Of a DNA stretch of 64,000 nt, positions 25,539 to 38,557 are shown one piece after another. This DNA comes from Acanthacorydalis orientalis (Eukaryota; Arthropoda; Insecta; Megaloptera; Corydalidae): positions 34,366,428-34,430,427 of the forward strand of contig CM068317.1 of the NCBI GenBank assembly GCA_034766995.1, written 5' to 3'. Position 1 is the stretch's first letter. Every line of letters starts with the position of its first letter. Below the pieces are notes generated by a model. The model did no database searches and was not told where the DNA came from. It was given only the letters and a program-made list of their open reading frames with translations. The position numbers and the translations under genes were made by a program.

Positions 25539-25588
<50 letters not shown>
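25507..25588. repeat. (CA)n(AT)n microsatellite
   Basis: CA repeats with TC and AA interruptions, then about 55 bp of TA. Confidence 0.95.
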
Positions 25589-25592
<4 letters not shown>

Positions 25593-27999
25593 TTAAGATT
25601 ACTTTTTTATGCCTTATAAAAATGAAATTTGTTAATATACTGAATTAAACATAATTTAAAAAAGTTGATGAGTCTTTTTAAACCTGTGGTTTACTTATTT
25701 AATCAAAATTTAAAACAGTAGTAAAACGATAATATATGTTTTATATTTAAAGAAGATTCGAATCAAGATTTATATACCAGGATTTATATATTTATATACC
25801 AGCAACATATTCAGTGTATATTACGTAAACTCATTATTCGTTTAGCTTTAACGAACACTGTGTAGTGACGTGCAGCTTCATTTGAAAAAAGTATACAAGC
25901 ATAAAACATATACAGATATATTCCATTCAAATGCACGGATTTGCAACATTGCACATTGTATTGTGTTGCAACCAGCCAGCTAACTATTCCATGTCTTTTA
26001 GTTCTAATATTACGTTTTGTATTTGTGTATAAATTGCCCAAGTCGTCATGATATATTGTACTTTAGGGTATTTTTATTTTGTTCAAATGTTTACAGATTT
26101 TTAATTAACTAATCATATGAGAGTATGAAATTAGGCCAAGAATTGAATCTAGATAATTAATTTCTAATTTTTTTACGTTCATTTACATTTATGGGAAAAA
26201 TAACCAAAATACCTTTTGAAATTCCTAACTGATACAATTTTAAAATAATGCATTTTTTCATACAATACATAACTATTTTTTTATATTCTACGAATAAAAA
26301 ATATAATGTAATCAACAACCATTTACTACAATATAATTTTTTATTGCCCTTACAAAAAACAAAAAAAATTCAATAAATTAAAATGAATAACTTTCGATTA
26401 GAATAATCAATAATGAAATCTTAAATTTTTTGTATCTAGAGATCTAAGAATAATGGACTTTTTCATAAATGAATTTTTTCTTCCATCACACAAATCATTT
26501 TTTTATGTTCAAAAATGATTATTGATGAAGGTGATATTTTAGGCTTAGGGCAAATAAAACAATTATTAATCATTTTTAATTATTGCTTAGGCACATTTTA
26601 ATAACGATACGATTATCCTTATTTTTTTCTGTACTTTAGGGTTCTAGTTATGATGTCATCGCCATTAAAATGTACATAAACAGTAATAGAAACTTTCTTA
26701 TAGTCATTTATTGAACATTTTTGACCAGAAATATTCTTGTGGTTTATGAGATGAGTGAACAAATCATTTATGAATATTGTTTATTAATTTATAAAACTTT
26801 TATAAAGTTCATAGTTCTATTTAAGTTTTCAAAATTTTTTTTTATTTAAAATAAATTTCTCAAATTTACTTTGCTAGTTTATATTCAATACATATTATAT
26901 TTTCTGATAATTTTCTTGTATACCAGATATGAACACAACTGGTTTATTATTTTCATAATTTAAGAAATAAAAAATATTTTTTGTAATCTTTGTTATATTT
27001 TTCATATTTTCTTGCAACTTTTAAATATTCCAAACATTTTTATTAAAAATTATAGACTTCTCTATTTCCTCCTTATTAAATATTTTGAATCTTAATAGAA
27101 GAATTTTAATTTATTTATAATTAGTTCCAAAGTCTACATTTGCTACTCCAACTTTCCAAATTTATATATCCATTATTGTCTTTTGATTATAGTTATCTTT
27201 ATTTACGATAATTTTTATCGTTTTATAACTATCAAGGAAATCATGGTTGTCCCATTAACTATTGTTAATTTTATCACGAATAGTACGATTACAAACATTT
27301 TATTTTTTTAATACAAAAATTCCACTGATTTCATTTTTCAAAAAAACTTCTCGTGCTTCCCATTTTCCATTGTTCTTGTTATTTTATAATAATTTTAAAT
27401 ATTTGTCCATTAAATTCGGTACAGTTCTCATTTGAATGCAAGAAAAATCTATTGAATATTTTCATTTAAAATTAATAAATGTTGAATAAAATAATCACGA
27501 TCATTTTTATGGAAGTTTTTGAAGTGAGAAATCTGTTTTTCATCATTTACTGCAATATTTTCTGGATAATATGTCTTTAATTTGAAATTACAATATGTGA
27601 CACTTTTTTTAATAATATAGCAAATTATATCTATTCTTAATTAGTTAATTCTTCTCAAAAGTTATTAAAAGTAACAGGAATTATTATTATTTATTCTATG
27701 TATTTCAATATTAATATTAAAGGACAATTTTTTTCTGACATTGACAAAAATAATTGTTGTATAAGAATAAGATGCATAATTTTAGAACTGTTTAAAGTTA
27801 AACAGTGTTTTTTGAATATAATTTATCTGGTTCTGAACTAATAACAAAAGTATGTGTGCTTTATTTAATTTGTATAAAGTAAGTGTTTTTTTTAATTTGC
27901 CATACTGTTTTTTAAATGATTCGAAATCATCTCTGTACTATGTTCAAAATCTCGTCGAATAGTAAATTGCAATGGGATCTAACATTGCTAAACGAATTA

Positions 28000-28230
28000 A
28001 CTTGTACAAGCTGTAATACAATGCACCAAGGGTGGAACCGTCCGATGTTGCCTCGATTACTGCAGTTCGGTGCGAACACGGAAATCTACATTGTCACTTC
28101 TAGTGGCAGTGTTCCATGTACGTGCGGGAGATTTGCGACTGCGATTTATGGACGACCAAATCAACGTTTATCTTGTTTAAATGTCTCATTTCAAGACGGA
28201 CTTACTGCTTTTTTATACGTCTGTACTTTT
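28000..28230. other. GC-richer island with an open frame
   Basis: A 109-codon frame (27916-28245, +) runs through this island; a second frame (28116-28310, +) overlaps it. The longer frame has mixed composition with seven cysteines (for example LTCTSCNTMHQGWNRP) but no motif I can assign. Its start and stop lie in AT-rich flanks. Equally plausible as a non-coding conserved element. Confidence 0.25.
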
Positions 28231-28618
28231 TCATCATTGTCTTAAATGCGTTTCTAAATTCCGTTTTATGTACAATAATTAACTTAATTAAATTGAAACT
28301 TTTTACTTAAATATATTAAAATTCGTTTGTGTGTTGACATAAATTTCAAGAAAAGTAACTGATTAAACGTGACAAAAAAATATTGATAAGTTTAATATTT
28401 GAATTTTTAAGAATTAATAAATTAGAATTGATGTAATAGTACGATGAAATTGAAAGTACATAAAAGATTTTTATTTTTATATTATAAAGTAATAAAAAAT
28501 TTAGTAAATATATAAAAAGTAATATTCACTTTAATATCATAGAACTTTTTTTATTATTTTTAATTAGAAAACATCTTTAGTGCTATTTTAATTTGTATAT
28601 TGTCGTATAATATTAATG

Positions 28619-28619
<1 letters not shown>

Positions 28620-28654
<35 letters not shown>
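28620..28654. repeat. (AT)n microsatellite
   Basis: Uninterrupted AT of about 35 bp. Confidence 0.95.
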
Positions 28655-28657
<3 letters not shown>

Positions 28658-28719
28658 ATAAAAAAGAAAACTATATTACTATTTAATTCAGTTACAGTGA
28701 GCATTTATTATTCTCTCGT

Positions 28720-29110
28720 ATCTTCATACATAGTGTAGCCGTGAACATTCGAGTTGTGTAAAAGCGCACGCCATTACGCACGATATCTACCATTACTCAA
28801 AAAATACGCACCATTTTTTTCACAGCCCTTTCGGATTTAACATGGAACACTATTCCGTCGCCAAAACATATCTGTAACGTGCATGACGGAGATACGTTTC
28901 TACGATTTCCATCTGGACTCATACATGTGACGTAGTCTTATACGAATTCAGACCGATTTCTTAGACCTACACTCTTGTATTCACGCATTCCATCTTAAGG
29001 TGACTCCATTTCTCTCAATCCAAAAGTTATGGGTCTCCTAGGACTCACGACACAAGTATACTCGAGCCTTAGATGTGAGATTTTCAGATAAAGATATGAT
29101 GTTACTGTGC
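28720..29110. other. Large GC-richer island, no frame
   Basis: Nearly 400 bp of relatively high G+C with regular CpG (GCGCACGCCATTACGCACG near 28765; GTGACGTAGTC near 28927). No notable open frame exists on either strand, which argues for a non-coding function if the island is conserved. Candidate regulatory element. Confidence 0.35.
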
Positions 29111-30889
29111 GACTCTTTCTACTAACAAAAAACATGTTTATTTTCACTTAGTTTCGGTTTTATATCTTTTGAAATACACTTAAGTGTTATTAAAACAGAC
29201 ATCAGATGAAAGCTTCATTTCATTCTTTGAGGTCTATTGAACGTGAATTTTATTTATTTATAGATTTATTTAATATCTATTTCGATAATAAACATTCAAT
29301 TACATCTATTTAAATACAACAAAAAATTATATTGAGATTTATATATATATATATATATATAATATAGTATAATTTATAAACTTTTTAAATTTGTTTATTA
29401 ACTAAAAAACAATAGGATGTCAATCGTTTACTTTATATTTTCAATTCTTTATATATAATAATAAAATATTCATTTTCAATGATATATTTTTAGATATTTA
29501 TTAAATATATTATTTTTAATAACACATTTACAAATTAAAGTTTACTCTAGTCCATAATATTACATAAATGAAAATGTTAAATTTTATTTAATTTCGAATT
29601 TTTATTTCGTTTTCATTAATATCCATCACAGTAACGCAGTAAAATAACTATTTTATATTTATTAGATATACTTTGATTGTTTTACAAGTTATTGAATTAT
29701 TTGTTTTTAAAAAAAAATGTTTCAATATTTATAAAGCCTTCAAACTGGAGAAATAATGGATGGCATGTTAAATATTTATATAAATAATTTTTATTCTTGG
29801 TTAAAATTGTTGCTAGATGTTAAAAACTACACTTAATATTGCCTGGTTAAAGATTCGGCTATTTTTTTATTCTTTTATATATTTTCATGCAGGCGAAATT
29901 TTTGGATTTTTAAATTTTTTGTTAAATTTTTCTCAATCAATTTTTCTACATCCGGTATTCTTTATAGTGCAGTTATCACTTTCTGGTATTTTGCTTATAG
30001 GCAATACAGGCATCATCTCTTTTCCATTCTGTTTTATGTTTACCTAATACTTTTTATAATATAAGATTCATAGTAGAGATTCTCTTATAATGTACAAAAA
30101 ATCAAGACCAAAAATATTTTAACATTACAAATTACATCTTTTAAAAATAATTAAATAATCATACTAATAATCTAAATTAAACATTTAAGAAATATTTTAA
30201 ACTCCGTCATTAAACGTCAGGTAGTAAAATAATTATCGTCACATAAAATATTAAATAGAAACACTGAAAATAATTTTATTTTATTACTTATTCATTAATT
30301 GCTCGAACATTTTTATTTCTCTTTTTACATAAATGACCGTTTTATAATTTATATTTTTTGCGTATATTTATTTAGTATAACATCTTTTTAAATTGTTTTT
30401 TAAAATATTTTTTTTTGAATAGTATATTGAAGAAAATAACAATTATTTTGAATAGTTCATTAAAAAGGTATATATATATATAAAGTTTTAATTACTTAAT
30501 TTAAAACGCGCTTTTTACTTTTTTCTTATAATAGAGCATTTGGGAACAAACGAGCACTTTTCTTTTTTCTTATAATAGAGCATTTGGGAAAACATTTTTC
30601 CAAATATATTATTTAAATTGTGTGTTTGTATTTTAAACTTTATAATATTTTCAAATAAGAAATTTGGTTACTGTAAAATTATAAATAGTAAATTTATATA
30701 CTTTTGTGTTTTAATTATGTGAATAAAGAATAAATATATTTCGAAATTATCTAGTTATAGAAAAGAATAAAGTTCTGTTTATATGGAAAAATCGTCACAA
30801 AATTAGTGTCATGATTTACAGTTATACATCGACTATATATGTACGGAAATTGTATTTTTATTTGGAGAAAAAGAGTCAATGACCATATT
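29111..30889. other. AT-rich non-coding DNA
   Basis: No gene. A hydrophobic open frame at 29817-30047 looks accidental. Contains a short (AT)n at 29340-29362 and the duplicated segment at 30518-30590. Confidence 0.6.
30518..30590. repeat. Exact 29-bp direct duplication
   Basis: The 29 bases at 30518-30546 (core TAATAGAGCATTTGGGAA) recur identically at 30562-30590, spacing 44. Low divergence suggests a recent slippage or repair duplication. Confidence 0.9.
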
Positions 30890-31340
30890 AAATTCCGTAA
30901 CCGTCAGCAATACATGAATGTCTAAATCCCACAGCATATATAGAACATTTAGAATCCTTGCACTGTTGGAATCGACCAGCAGCGGAAATCAAATTTATTT
31001 CTCGCACACTTCTCTCCAGGCGGCATTTCTACTGCGGCTGGATGTCCCAGACGCCCACACAGATGACTCCAGTATCCGATTTTCGAAGCGTAACACAAAA
31101 CTCCTCTACGGTTAACCCACTCGTCGCCGTCGTGCGACTGAAACACAACAACAGATTTCGAAACAAAGTTTCGGCTTTGAATCTTAGACCGCGTTCGTTC
31201 GGAATCGCTAAAAATCTTTAGCTCTTTGACGTTAAAACGACTTAAGATCTTCGTCGTTCCCAGGTGGATCAAAAAGTTTTACAACGAGAACCAATTTCCT
31301 CGAAGGATTTTAGAAAGTGTGCCGTTGAAGATATATTTGA
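30890..31340. other. Large GC-richer island open in three frames
   Basis: About 450 bp with frequent CpG. Open frames occur at 30918-31115 (+), 30958-31221 (+) and 30949-31272 (-, 107 codons, ending CWSIPTVQGF). Mutual overlap shows that openness here follows from base composition. No family is recognisable. Possible acceptor-like TTCTCTCCAG (about 31010-31019) and TCGTTCCCAG (about 31253-31262). Candidate exon or regulatory element, undecided. Confidence 0.35.
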
Positions 31341-31460
31341 CTCTACTATGAAATGTGAGAATAACGTTTATCGGCTAGTTAAATTATGTCAAGAGTTTAC
31401 TTCAGGTAATATCTTTTACATATAAATTGAATATATTTTGGGAATATACAAATGAAACAA

Positions 31461-31498
<38 letters not shown>

Positions 31499-32559
31499 GT
31501 TAATTAAAGTATTTCCTACAAATTTCTTGATTCTTGCTTATAATTTGAATTTAATTATTATTTATTTCAACAGAGTATATTTGGTTATAAGCAGAATTAA
31601 TTTATAAACCCTCTTTTCTTGTATTATTTTTCAGAGTCCTTTCTTATATATAGTTATTCATAACACTTGTTGCAAAGTAATAAATTTTAGTCAAATTATC
31701 AATTTGTAATTTATTATCAGTTAATTTATTAGACATTTATCAATAAATAAATTAAATATCAATTATTATTTATATCTAATTTTATATTAAATAAAAATAA
31801 ATTAAAATATTTTTTTAATTTTCTTATCTTAAAAACTTCATTTTATAATTACACTGATTAACTTATATTTGATATCAATTTTGTTTAATTAGATATATTT
31901 ATTTTAGAACAGTTTACATAAAATATGCCAATATAACTCTAATTATAAACAAAGCTGTATTTGATTTATTTCTAAATAGAGAAATAACAGATCTGAAATT
32001 ATATATTTAAATAAGATAAGGTTATAACAATTTTTATAGATGGAATACTATCTTGAATATTAAAAATTTTCCTTAACGAAATTTCCAGAAAATGCTCTTT
32101 GACCACTTTGATATCTAATGGGCATTTAGATGGTGATGATATCATCGTCAGGTATCCGTGAAAACTATAATAAAACAAGAGTATTATTACAAATGCTATA
32201 TAATTATAAAAAAAAATTCGCCTTTATAGAGACATTTTATTTTTATTTATGAAATTAAGGTATTGAGTATTGTTTTAATATTTTTTCTGCAATGTATATA
32301 TATATATATAAACGAATTGTTGCTATTGTTGAGTTTTGTCTTTGATGAGGTTTAAACTTTTTATATGATTAAGATTTTTTTAATAAAAAAATATATTTGA
32401 TATAAGAATATATATTGAATTTGACTTGTCGATGAAACGAAAATAGAATTTTCGAGCGGTAGACAATGTTTTAAACATCTGAATATATTATATTTAAATG
32501 AACTGTCGATTTTTGAAAAATATTCAGTCGATAGAATATGTCAGCTCGTAAGTGAAATT
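31341..32559. other. AT-rich non-coding DNA
   Basis: Nothing recognised apart from (AT)n at 31465-31496 and a short run at 32294-32310. The stretch GGTGATGATATCATCGTC near 32133 contains a small palindrome (GATGATATCATC). Confidence 0.6.
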
Positions 32560-33010
32560 TCGTCAAACAGCCATCAGCAAGCAGTGTCTGACTGGCTGCG
32601 TGAAAGACGTACATAAACTAAAAACGTGGAGATGCGCGGAATTGTCACACGACAATCTGTTCGGTGAATCGTGCAAGAGATGTCATTGAGCACATCCGAC
32701 AAGCGTGGCTGGCGGCGACAGCATACCAGATACGAACAATGACTTGTGATTTATATTACTTTTGATATTAATCATGCTAAAAAGCTGCGCGCTTCAGTTG
32801 TGCAATTGACATGAAAAGCTGCCACACGGCTCGAGAGGCGGCCCTTTGTTAGAAAGTTTAACACGTTCTGTGCTGATTTCAGAATCAGTGTACATCCATC
32901 TACCTAACCTACCTACCAGCCAGCCAACCACTCGTTTCCAACTGATACTACTCGTACTAACCGACCACGTTGTTATAATCCAAGTTAAACACACACTTTT
33001 TCACGACCAA
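32560..33010. other. Large GC-richer island
   Basis: About 450 bp, including GGAGATGCGCGGAATTGTC, CGTGGCTGGCGGCGACAGC and a CTAC/CCAG-rich stretch (32896-32932). Both strands are open over 32794-33031, so neither frame is persuasive. Candidate regulatory element. Confidence 0.35.
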
Positions 33011-33473
33011 TTTAAAAAATGCGACTGTTAATGATAATGACCTTACAGAGCTTTTTTGTTTGTTTGTTTCGAGTGCGTGTTCATATGTGAAGGTGACCTT
33101 TTTTATAATACATATGTTAGTGAAATGACTTTCTGGTTTTTTGTCAGTGCTTTTTTTCTGATAACATTTCTATTTTGTGTGTAATTGCATACTTTCTTTA
33201 ATTTATACATTTACTATGGCCACATAATCTAGAAATCGATAAAAATATTTGTTCTTTTTTGTAAATAAGAACGTAAGCATTATTACTATATAGTTTGAAT
33301 TTTTTATACATCATAATGAATATGTTTTTATTTTTTCATCATTTACAAATTGACAATAATATACAAATTGTTTAGTAATGTTGATAGTTCTAATTATGAA
33401 TTTTTAAATATATATTTATTATTCATTTTATCTCTCATGTACTTGAACTAACAATATAAATACATACATACAT

Positions 33474-33518
<45 letters not shown>

Positions 33519-34080
33519 GAGAGACAGAGCGACAGAGCTATAAATAAAAGATAATAAAAATAAAAAATATGTATAACAGATATAGAAATGAGAAAAAGAA
33601 AAGTCAGAAATATGTCACTAGCTTATCCATTGAACAGTAATTTGTAGACAAATATTATTTAATTAAAGAATTTTAAATTGAATTACTTTTTATAAAAATT
33701 ATAAATAAATTTTATTAAGTAATACTGTAAAACTATAATTTTAATATTTCTGTTTATGTATATTTTTTAAATAATTTTATGTCAGTAAGTAATCAGCAAG
33801 ATAAAATTGAAAATAATCTGAAATTATTTAGTTAAAAATAATTTAAAGAAAATGTCCTAGTTTTCATTAATAATATTGTTAATATTTTTTTCAAATCCAC
33901 AATATAAGTTCTATTCATTTCGTTTGTTGACGTTTATATTACGTATTTATTTAAATTAGCGTTGAAAATACAGTTAGCTGAATTGTTTAAATAAATTAAA
34001 ATATATTATAAAAAAAGGGATTTATATATATATATAACTAAATGTTTAAATACGAAATAAAAAAAATGTTTGTGAAAATT
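33011..34080. other. AT-rich non-coding DNA
   Basis: No gene. (AT)n followed by GACAGA-type repeats at 33478-33540. Confidence 0.65.
33478..33540. repeat. (TA)n plus GACAGA repeats
   Basis: TA dinucleotides to about 33514, then GACAGAGAGACAGAGCGACA, an imperfect hexanucleotide run. Confidence 0.9.
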
Positions 34081-34086
34081 TTCTAA

Positions 34087-34287
34087 GAAAAATGTAAAAC
34101 CTCAAAAGAAATAAGAATGGAACGTGTACAAAAAAGTAGAGAAGATAAACGTCTTGTACGAACAAAACTGTTCATTCTTTTACATAAAAACGACGATCAA
34201 GAAACTTTTAACACTTTAAAAATGGTTAAATGTAACAGTTACACGATAAATGACCTTGTTAAATCGCAACTTTTGCCAATTGCATAG
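34087..34287 (+). CDS. Candidate small open frame, unknown product
   Basis: A frame open from just after a stop at 34084-34086 to TAG at 34285-34287; the first ATG is at 34117 (56 codons, starting MERVQKSREDKRLVRTKLFI). Composition is unusually charged and varied for this AT-rich stretch, and the local DNA is slightly less AT-rich. No signal peptide, membrane segment or recognisable domain. It could be a fragment of an old coding sequence, an exon or chance. No homologue is known to me. Confidence 0.22.
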   Translation, partial: EKCKTSKEIRMERVQKSREDKRLVRTKLFILLHKNDDQETFNTLKMVKCNSYTINDLVKSQLLPIA

Positions 34288-36059
34288 ATAGTTCCCATAT
34301 ATATATATTTTTTAGTTACGGTTTGATTATGGTTATGCACTTGACAAAAAATACGTTCTTTTCTAGGTCTTACTTTCATAATATAAATGCACTACCTATT
34401 ATTTTGTTATAGTTTTTAAGCCATTGTTATTTTTTTTCTTGTTATACAATCATTTTTAACATTTATGTATCATCTTCTTGTAGATTTTTTGATTTGATTA
34501 GGAATCTGACAGTATTGTGAACATATAAGTGGTTTCAGTAATTTTGTTACATATCCATTTTTGGCTTAAATACAAATTTGATTTATAATTAATTTGTTTA
34601 TTTAAGAGTATATTAGGTTTGTTGTATACTTGTATTCTTAATTTTAAATTCAACAGCATTCATAAATTCCAGCTGAGTTGAAAATTCTGCCAGATATTAT
34701 ATATGTTGTCAGTTGTAGAAAACAAGAACTCTGTATCAGAGTCTAAAGAAAACAATTAAATTCCTATACTTAACATCAATCGTATACAAATAATAATACA
34801 CAACGATTTATAAAATACCAATAAATTTCCCTGATAAAAAATACTTAATAAAAAAAAATAGACATATACACTTACATCTATTCAAATAAATGGAAAAAAT
34901 ATAAAAATTTTATTCTTTTATTATTTATATAGAACTATTTTTACTTAAAACTGATTTTAACTTAAAAAATTTTAAATAAAAAATAATATATGTATACTCA
35001 TTTATTCAAAAAAAATTTTCTTCAAATATTGATTAATAATTTAACAAATATAAGACCTTTTAATTTAAGTAAAAGTATAATTTGATATCAATTCTTTTAA
35101 TACTAATTAAAATGAGTTTTAATTATAAAATTATTATTTTTATAAAGATATATTTCAATTTAAAAATTAAGCAGTACGCAAGAAATTTCTCTAGACATTT
35201 AATTAATATTTAATAATTTTTTGTCATGGTTACTTATATACTTTTATTGTCTAATTAATTTACTAGAGATATTTTATTTAATTTTAAGCATATATATATA
35301 TAATAAATGTATATATGTATATATATACATACAAGTATTTGAATCAAATGATGTAAAAAACAAGTACAAATGGTTTTTACTAATTGAATTCATCGCGACA
35401 ATAAAAAAGGATTACATTGATAGATTCTGTTACATGAAATTCAATAACTGTTGAAGTTTCAATCGTTGTTTACTGATAAATTAATGGAATTTAATCATTT
35501 TACAAGCGGTTTGAAATTCTAATTGCCTAAGGACATTTGAATTAAATTTTAACATATAAATTTGTAGCGATTATTGGTTCTTCTGCAGATAAATATACCA
35601 GATTATGTCGGTGATTCTTTAATTAGTTTATGCTTGTTTAAAATTTCATTAAAACAATTTCTGTTTATCTGTGTATAAAAATCGACCCCTACTTTTTAAT
35701 ATACTTAATACTGATTATTGTGTTTTTTATACATTGTGGAATTTTATTTTTATGTGGAAAATGTATTTAATTTAAATAATTGCTATTATTAATCTTGTTA
35801 ATAAATTAGAAGTTTGATTATGAAAAAGTAACTTGACTTTTTAACTTAGTGTGTTTCTTATTTTTTTTAGAAGTATTTGTTTATTGAGTAGTTAATATGT
35901 TTTGATAATTTACAGATTTTAACTTTAAAAATTGAAGAATATAGCCAAGAAACAGTTTATGTAAAAGTAATATATAGCTATTCGAAAATGGATATTCTAC
36001 AATATTTATAATAAATCTGAATAGAAATGTGAATATAAAATATATAGCTGTATTTCAAT
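34288..36059. other. AT-rich non-coding DNA
   Basis: No gene recognised. The frame at 35221-35454 (+) has a somewhat protein-like second half but starts in AT repeat and is not assigned. Confidence 0.6.
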
Positions 36060-36400
36060 TGAATGTGTGAATGTAAAGTGATTTTTTTGCCACAGCCCTG
36101 CATTGCAATATATTATTTAAAATACAATAAATGGATACACGGTCGGCATGTCGAAGACAAGCATCGAAGAGATACGCGCAAGCGCTACCAACACTTCTGT
36201 GATTTCATTTCGTTAGAGATTTTGTTTTCTACCCTCCTCACCCGTATTCAATATCACAAGTCGAAATCTTAACGTGCGTCAGTAGTTGAGGTAGAGAATG
36301 TGTTGTTATGATTAAACTTGAAGATTTAATTAAATGTAACTGATGGATGGCGGATGACTGGGTGAATGTGTTGCGTAAATGAGAATAACAAACTGTAAGA
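36060..36400. other. GC-richer island
   Basis: Includes GATACGCGCAAGCGCTACC (about 36171-36189) and GGTCGGCATGTCGAAGAC. A 69-codon frame (36063-36272, +) spans it without recognisable motifs. Candidate regulatory element. Confidence 0.3.
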
Positions 36401-36955
36401 AGACATACACAAACACAAATGAAACATTATATAAGTACACGGTAGAGATTTGCACAGATACATGCAAAAATTATCATTTTGACAGATGTATTTTGACGAT
36501 TTTCATAATTAAATTATTTCGTTGACGTATTCGAATACGGTTTTGTAAGGTTTTATAAAATAATCTGCGAGAATAACAAATAATGTACGATGATTTCTTT
36601 TCTAAAGTAATGCTTGGAGCGGTAAATGACTAAATGCTTCAAGCAGCTTCTTTTCTTTATGCATCTAGAAAATATGCTTCTTCTTTTATTCGTATTTTCT
36701 TATACATTCTGTTACGGATTTTAAATAATTTACAGCAAATTCAAAATCATACAATGTTGTATGAGTTTATTTGCCAAATTGAAAAGTTTCAGTTTTGTTT
36801 ATTATGATCAAAATAATTTTTAATTTAATTTTGTATTTATTTCTCTATCTAAAGTATTAAAAAATAATTTTCAAAAATTAATTTAACATAAAAGTATGAA
36901 TCATCATAACATATACATTACTTTATAATAAAAATTTTAAAAATTCTTCTCAATC

Positions 36956-36990
<35 letters not shown>

Positions 36991-37053
36991 AATAAAGATA
37001 TCTGGAAAACAATTTTCTTATATATGTCCTATATAATCATTCTTACGTTGGTT

Positions 37054-37093
<40 letters not shown>

Positions 37094-37119
37094 CCAGGAC
37101 AAAATAAAAAAGGAAAAAT
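36401..37119. other. AT-rich non-coding DNA with two (AT)n arrays
   Basis: Nothing gene-like; arrays at 36960-36989 and 37057-37091. Confidence 0.65.
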
Positions 37120-37163
37120 AATAATTCATTGATTCGACCTCGAGTTTAAGTACGTTCTGTTAG

Positions 37164-37342
37164 GAATGTCGGGAACAGAGAACCGTTCTGTTGAACGCAT
37201 GACACCGACACCGACGGTGAGCCCGGTGGCGTCTGGAAGAAGAACACCTCCCGCGGGAGTCATGCGTCTGTCCTATGGCCGCGTCTTTGGCGTTTCGGTG
37301 CGTCTCCAGAGCCGGCATTGCCACGTGTCACATTTGTATTTG
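37164..37342 (+). CDS. Candidate exon in the GC-richest island, unknown product
   Basis: I do not recognise the product. This is the most GC-rich block in the window (CCGGTGGCG, CCTCCCGCGGGAG, CAGAGCCGGCATTGCC). An acceptor-like TTCTGTTAG ends at 37163, an ATG is at 37166, and two donor-like sites follow: ACG|GTGAGC after 37216 and TTTG|GTATGT after 37342. Translation begins MSGTENRSVERMTPTPTVSP and is Ser/Thr/Pro/Arg-rich, like a disordered segment. After 37342 the frame enters AT-rich DNA and becomes hydrophobic, which suits an exon ending there. The alternative is a CpG-rich promoter or enhancer with no coding role. Confidence 0.3.
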
Positions 37343-37952
37343 GTATGTTGCTACTTCGACAACGTCTGTATACTTGTTTTGGACTATATTTTTGATTTTA
37401 TCTATAGATCCTCATATATGATGATTTAGTTGTTGTCTTCATTGTTTTATGTGACTTATTATTATTGAAAAGTTTTTTTCTATTTATATATATATATATA
37501 TATATATGATAATTGATGTATATATATATATATGTTGAAATCAAAAATATGACAAGTTTATCTTATTTTCCAAAAAGAAAATGAAATTTTACATTATTTC
37601 AGGATAATTTTTCAACATACTTGTGTTGCATTTTCATTTATTTTTTGTAACTATCCACTTGTTCTTCATTTTCAAATATTTTTGGACATTAAACAGGTTA
37701 TGTATTCATTATTTCATGTAATTTTGTCATTATTAAACCATTGACTACGTAATGATTGGATCTTGACAACAATCTTCTTCTTTTGTTGCAAATTATCGAT
37801 TATATCTTTCTTTTAAAAATTTTTAAAATAGTTTGTACTAGTAATAGCTTACCTGTGTTTCTAATAATATTTCAAAATCTATAGATCTATCGGTCTATAT
37901 CGATTTTCATTAGTTATGGTTGTTTTTCTCAAATTTAAAACTTTTTATCCGA

Positions 37953-37968
37953 TTGTAAATATTTACAA
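37953..37968. promoter_or_regulatory. 16-bp perfect palindrome, FOX-like
   Basis: TTGTAAATATTTACAA is a perfect palindrome made of two inverted TGTAAATA halves, a forkhead-type core. It lies at the left edge of a GC-richer patch with TGACAGCTG nearby (about 38057). Regulatory function is inferred from motif only. Confidence 0.3.
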
Positions 37969-38509
37969 GCCCATACACTTATCGCCATACTGAGCTACCA
38001 TTCTGTGTGAATTTCAGTGAGGTTGACCACTTAAAGAAAACTTAAGACTACACGTTGACAGCTGTGCAATCGGAAAAAATTCTATTATATTTTCACTTTT
38101 CTCCTCTGAGACTGACAGGTAATGAAGCATTTAAGCAATTCAGATCCAATCATATTTGACTACCATCACCTTATTTTAAGGAGGCTCGGATGTTGTAGTT
38201 TACAGTATTTCTTTAACAGATTCTTTTTATTATTTGATTTTTTTCTATTATATATATATATATATAATCATTAAATTATTGACTTCAATATTAACAATAT
38301 GTGGAAATGAAATATTATGTAGTCTAAAAAACATCATTTTATATAAAAACACATTATATTTATCCTCCTTGTATGAGTGTAACGTGAATAAATAATTTGA
38401 GTGGCAATAATTTGAATATAAACTATAATTGAAAGATTTTATATCCGTGATTTTATTTATGTGTTATTCTGTTACTCTTCATACTATTGGATTATCTGAA
38501 TTTCTTTTA

Positions 38510-38557
38510 TTCACAATTACTTTCGATATGTGTCATTTTCAGGTAGATTTAGAGACC
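38510..38557 (+). repeat. Dispersed repeat segment, copy B
   Basis: Partner of 6618-6666, with about 38 of 49 positions shared by eye. It contains CATTTTCAGG, which looks like a 3' splice site. Confidence 0.3.

Noticed and set aside
29817..30047. Hydrophobic 76-codon frame as a membrane protein
   Set aside because: The Phe/Leu/Ile content is what T-rich DNA gives by chance; no motif and no GC-richer context.
32794..33031. Overlapping frames on both strands as coding exons
   Set aside because: Both strands open because the island is locally A/T-poor; short CTAC/CCAG runs make low-complexity peptides.
35221..35454. 77-codon frame with a charged C-terminal half
   Set aside because: Begins in low-complexity AT sequence; no recognisable domain, and not in a GC-richer island.
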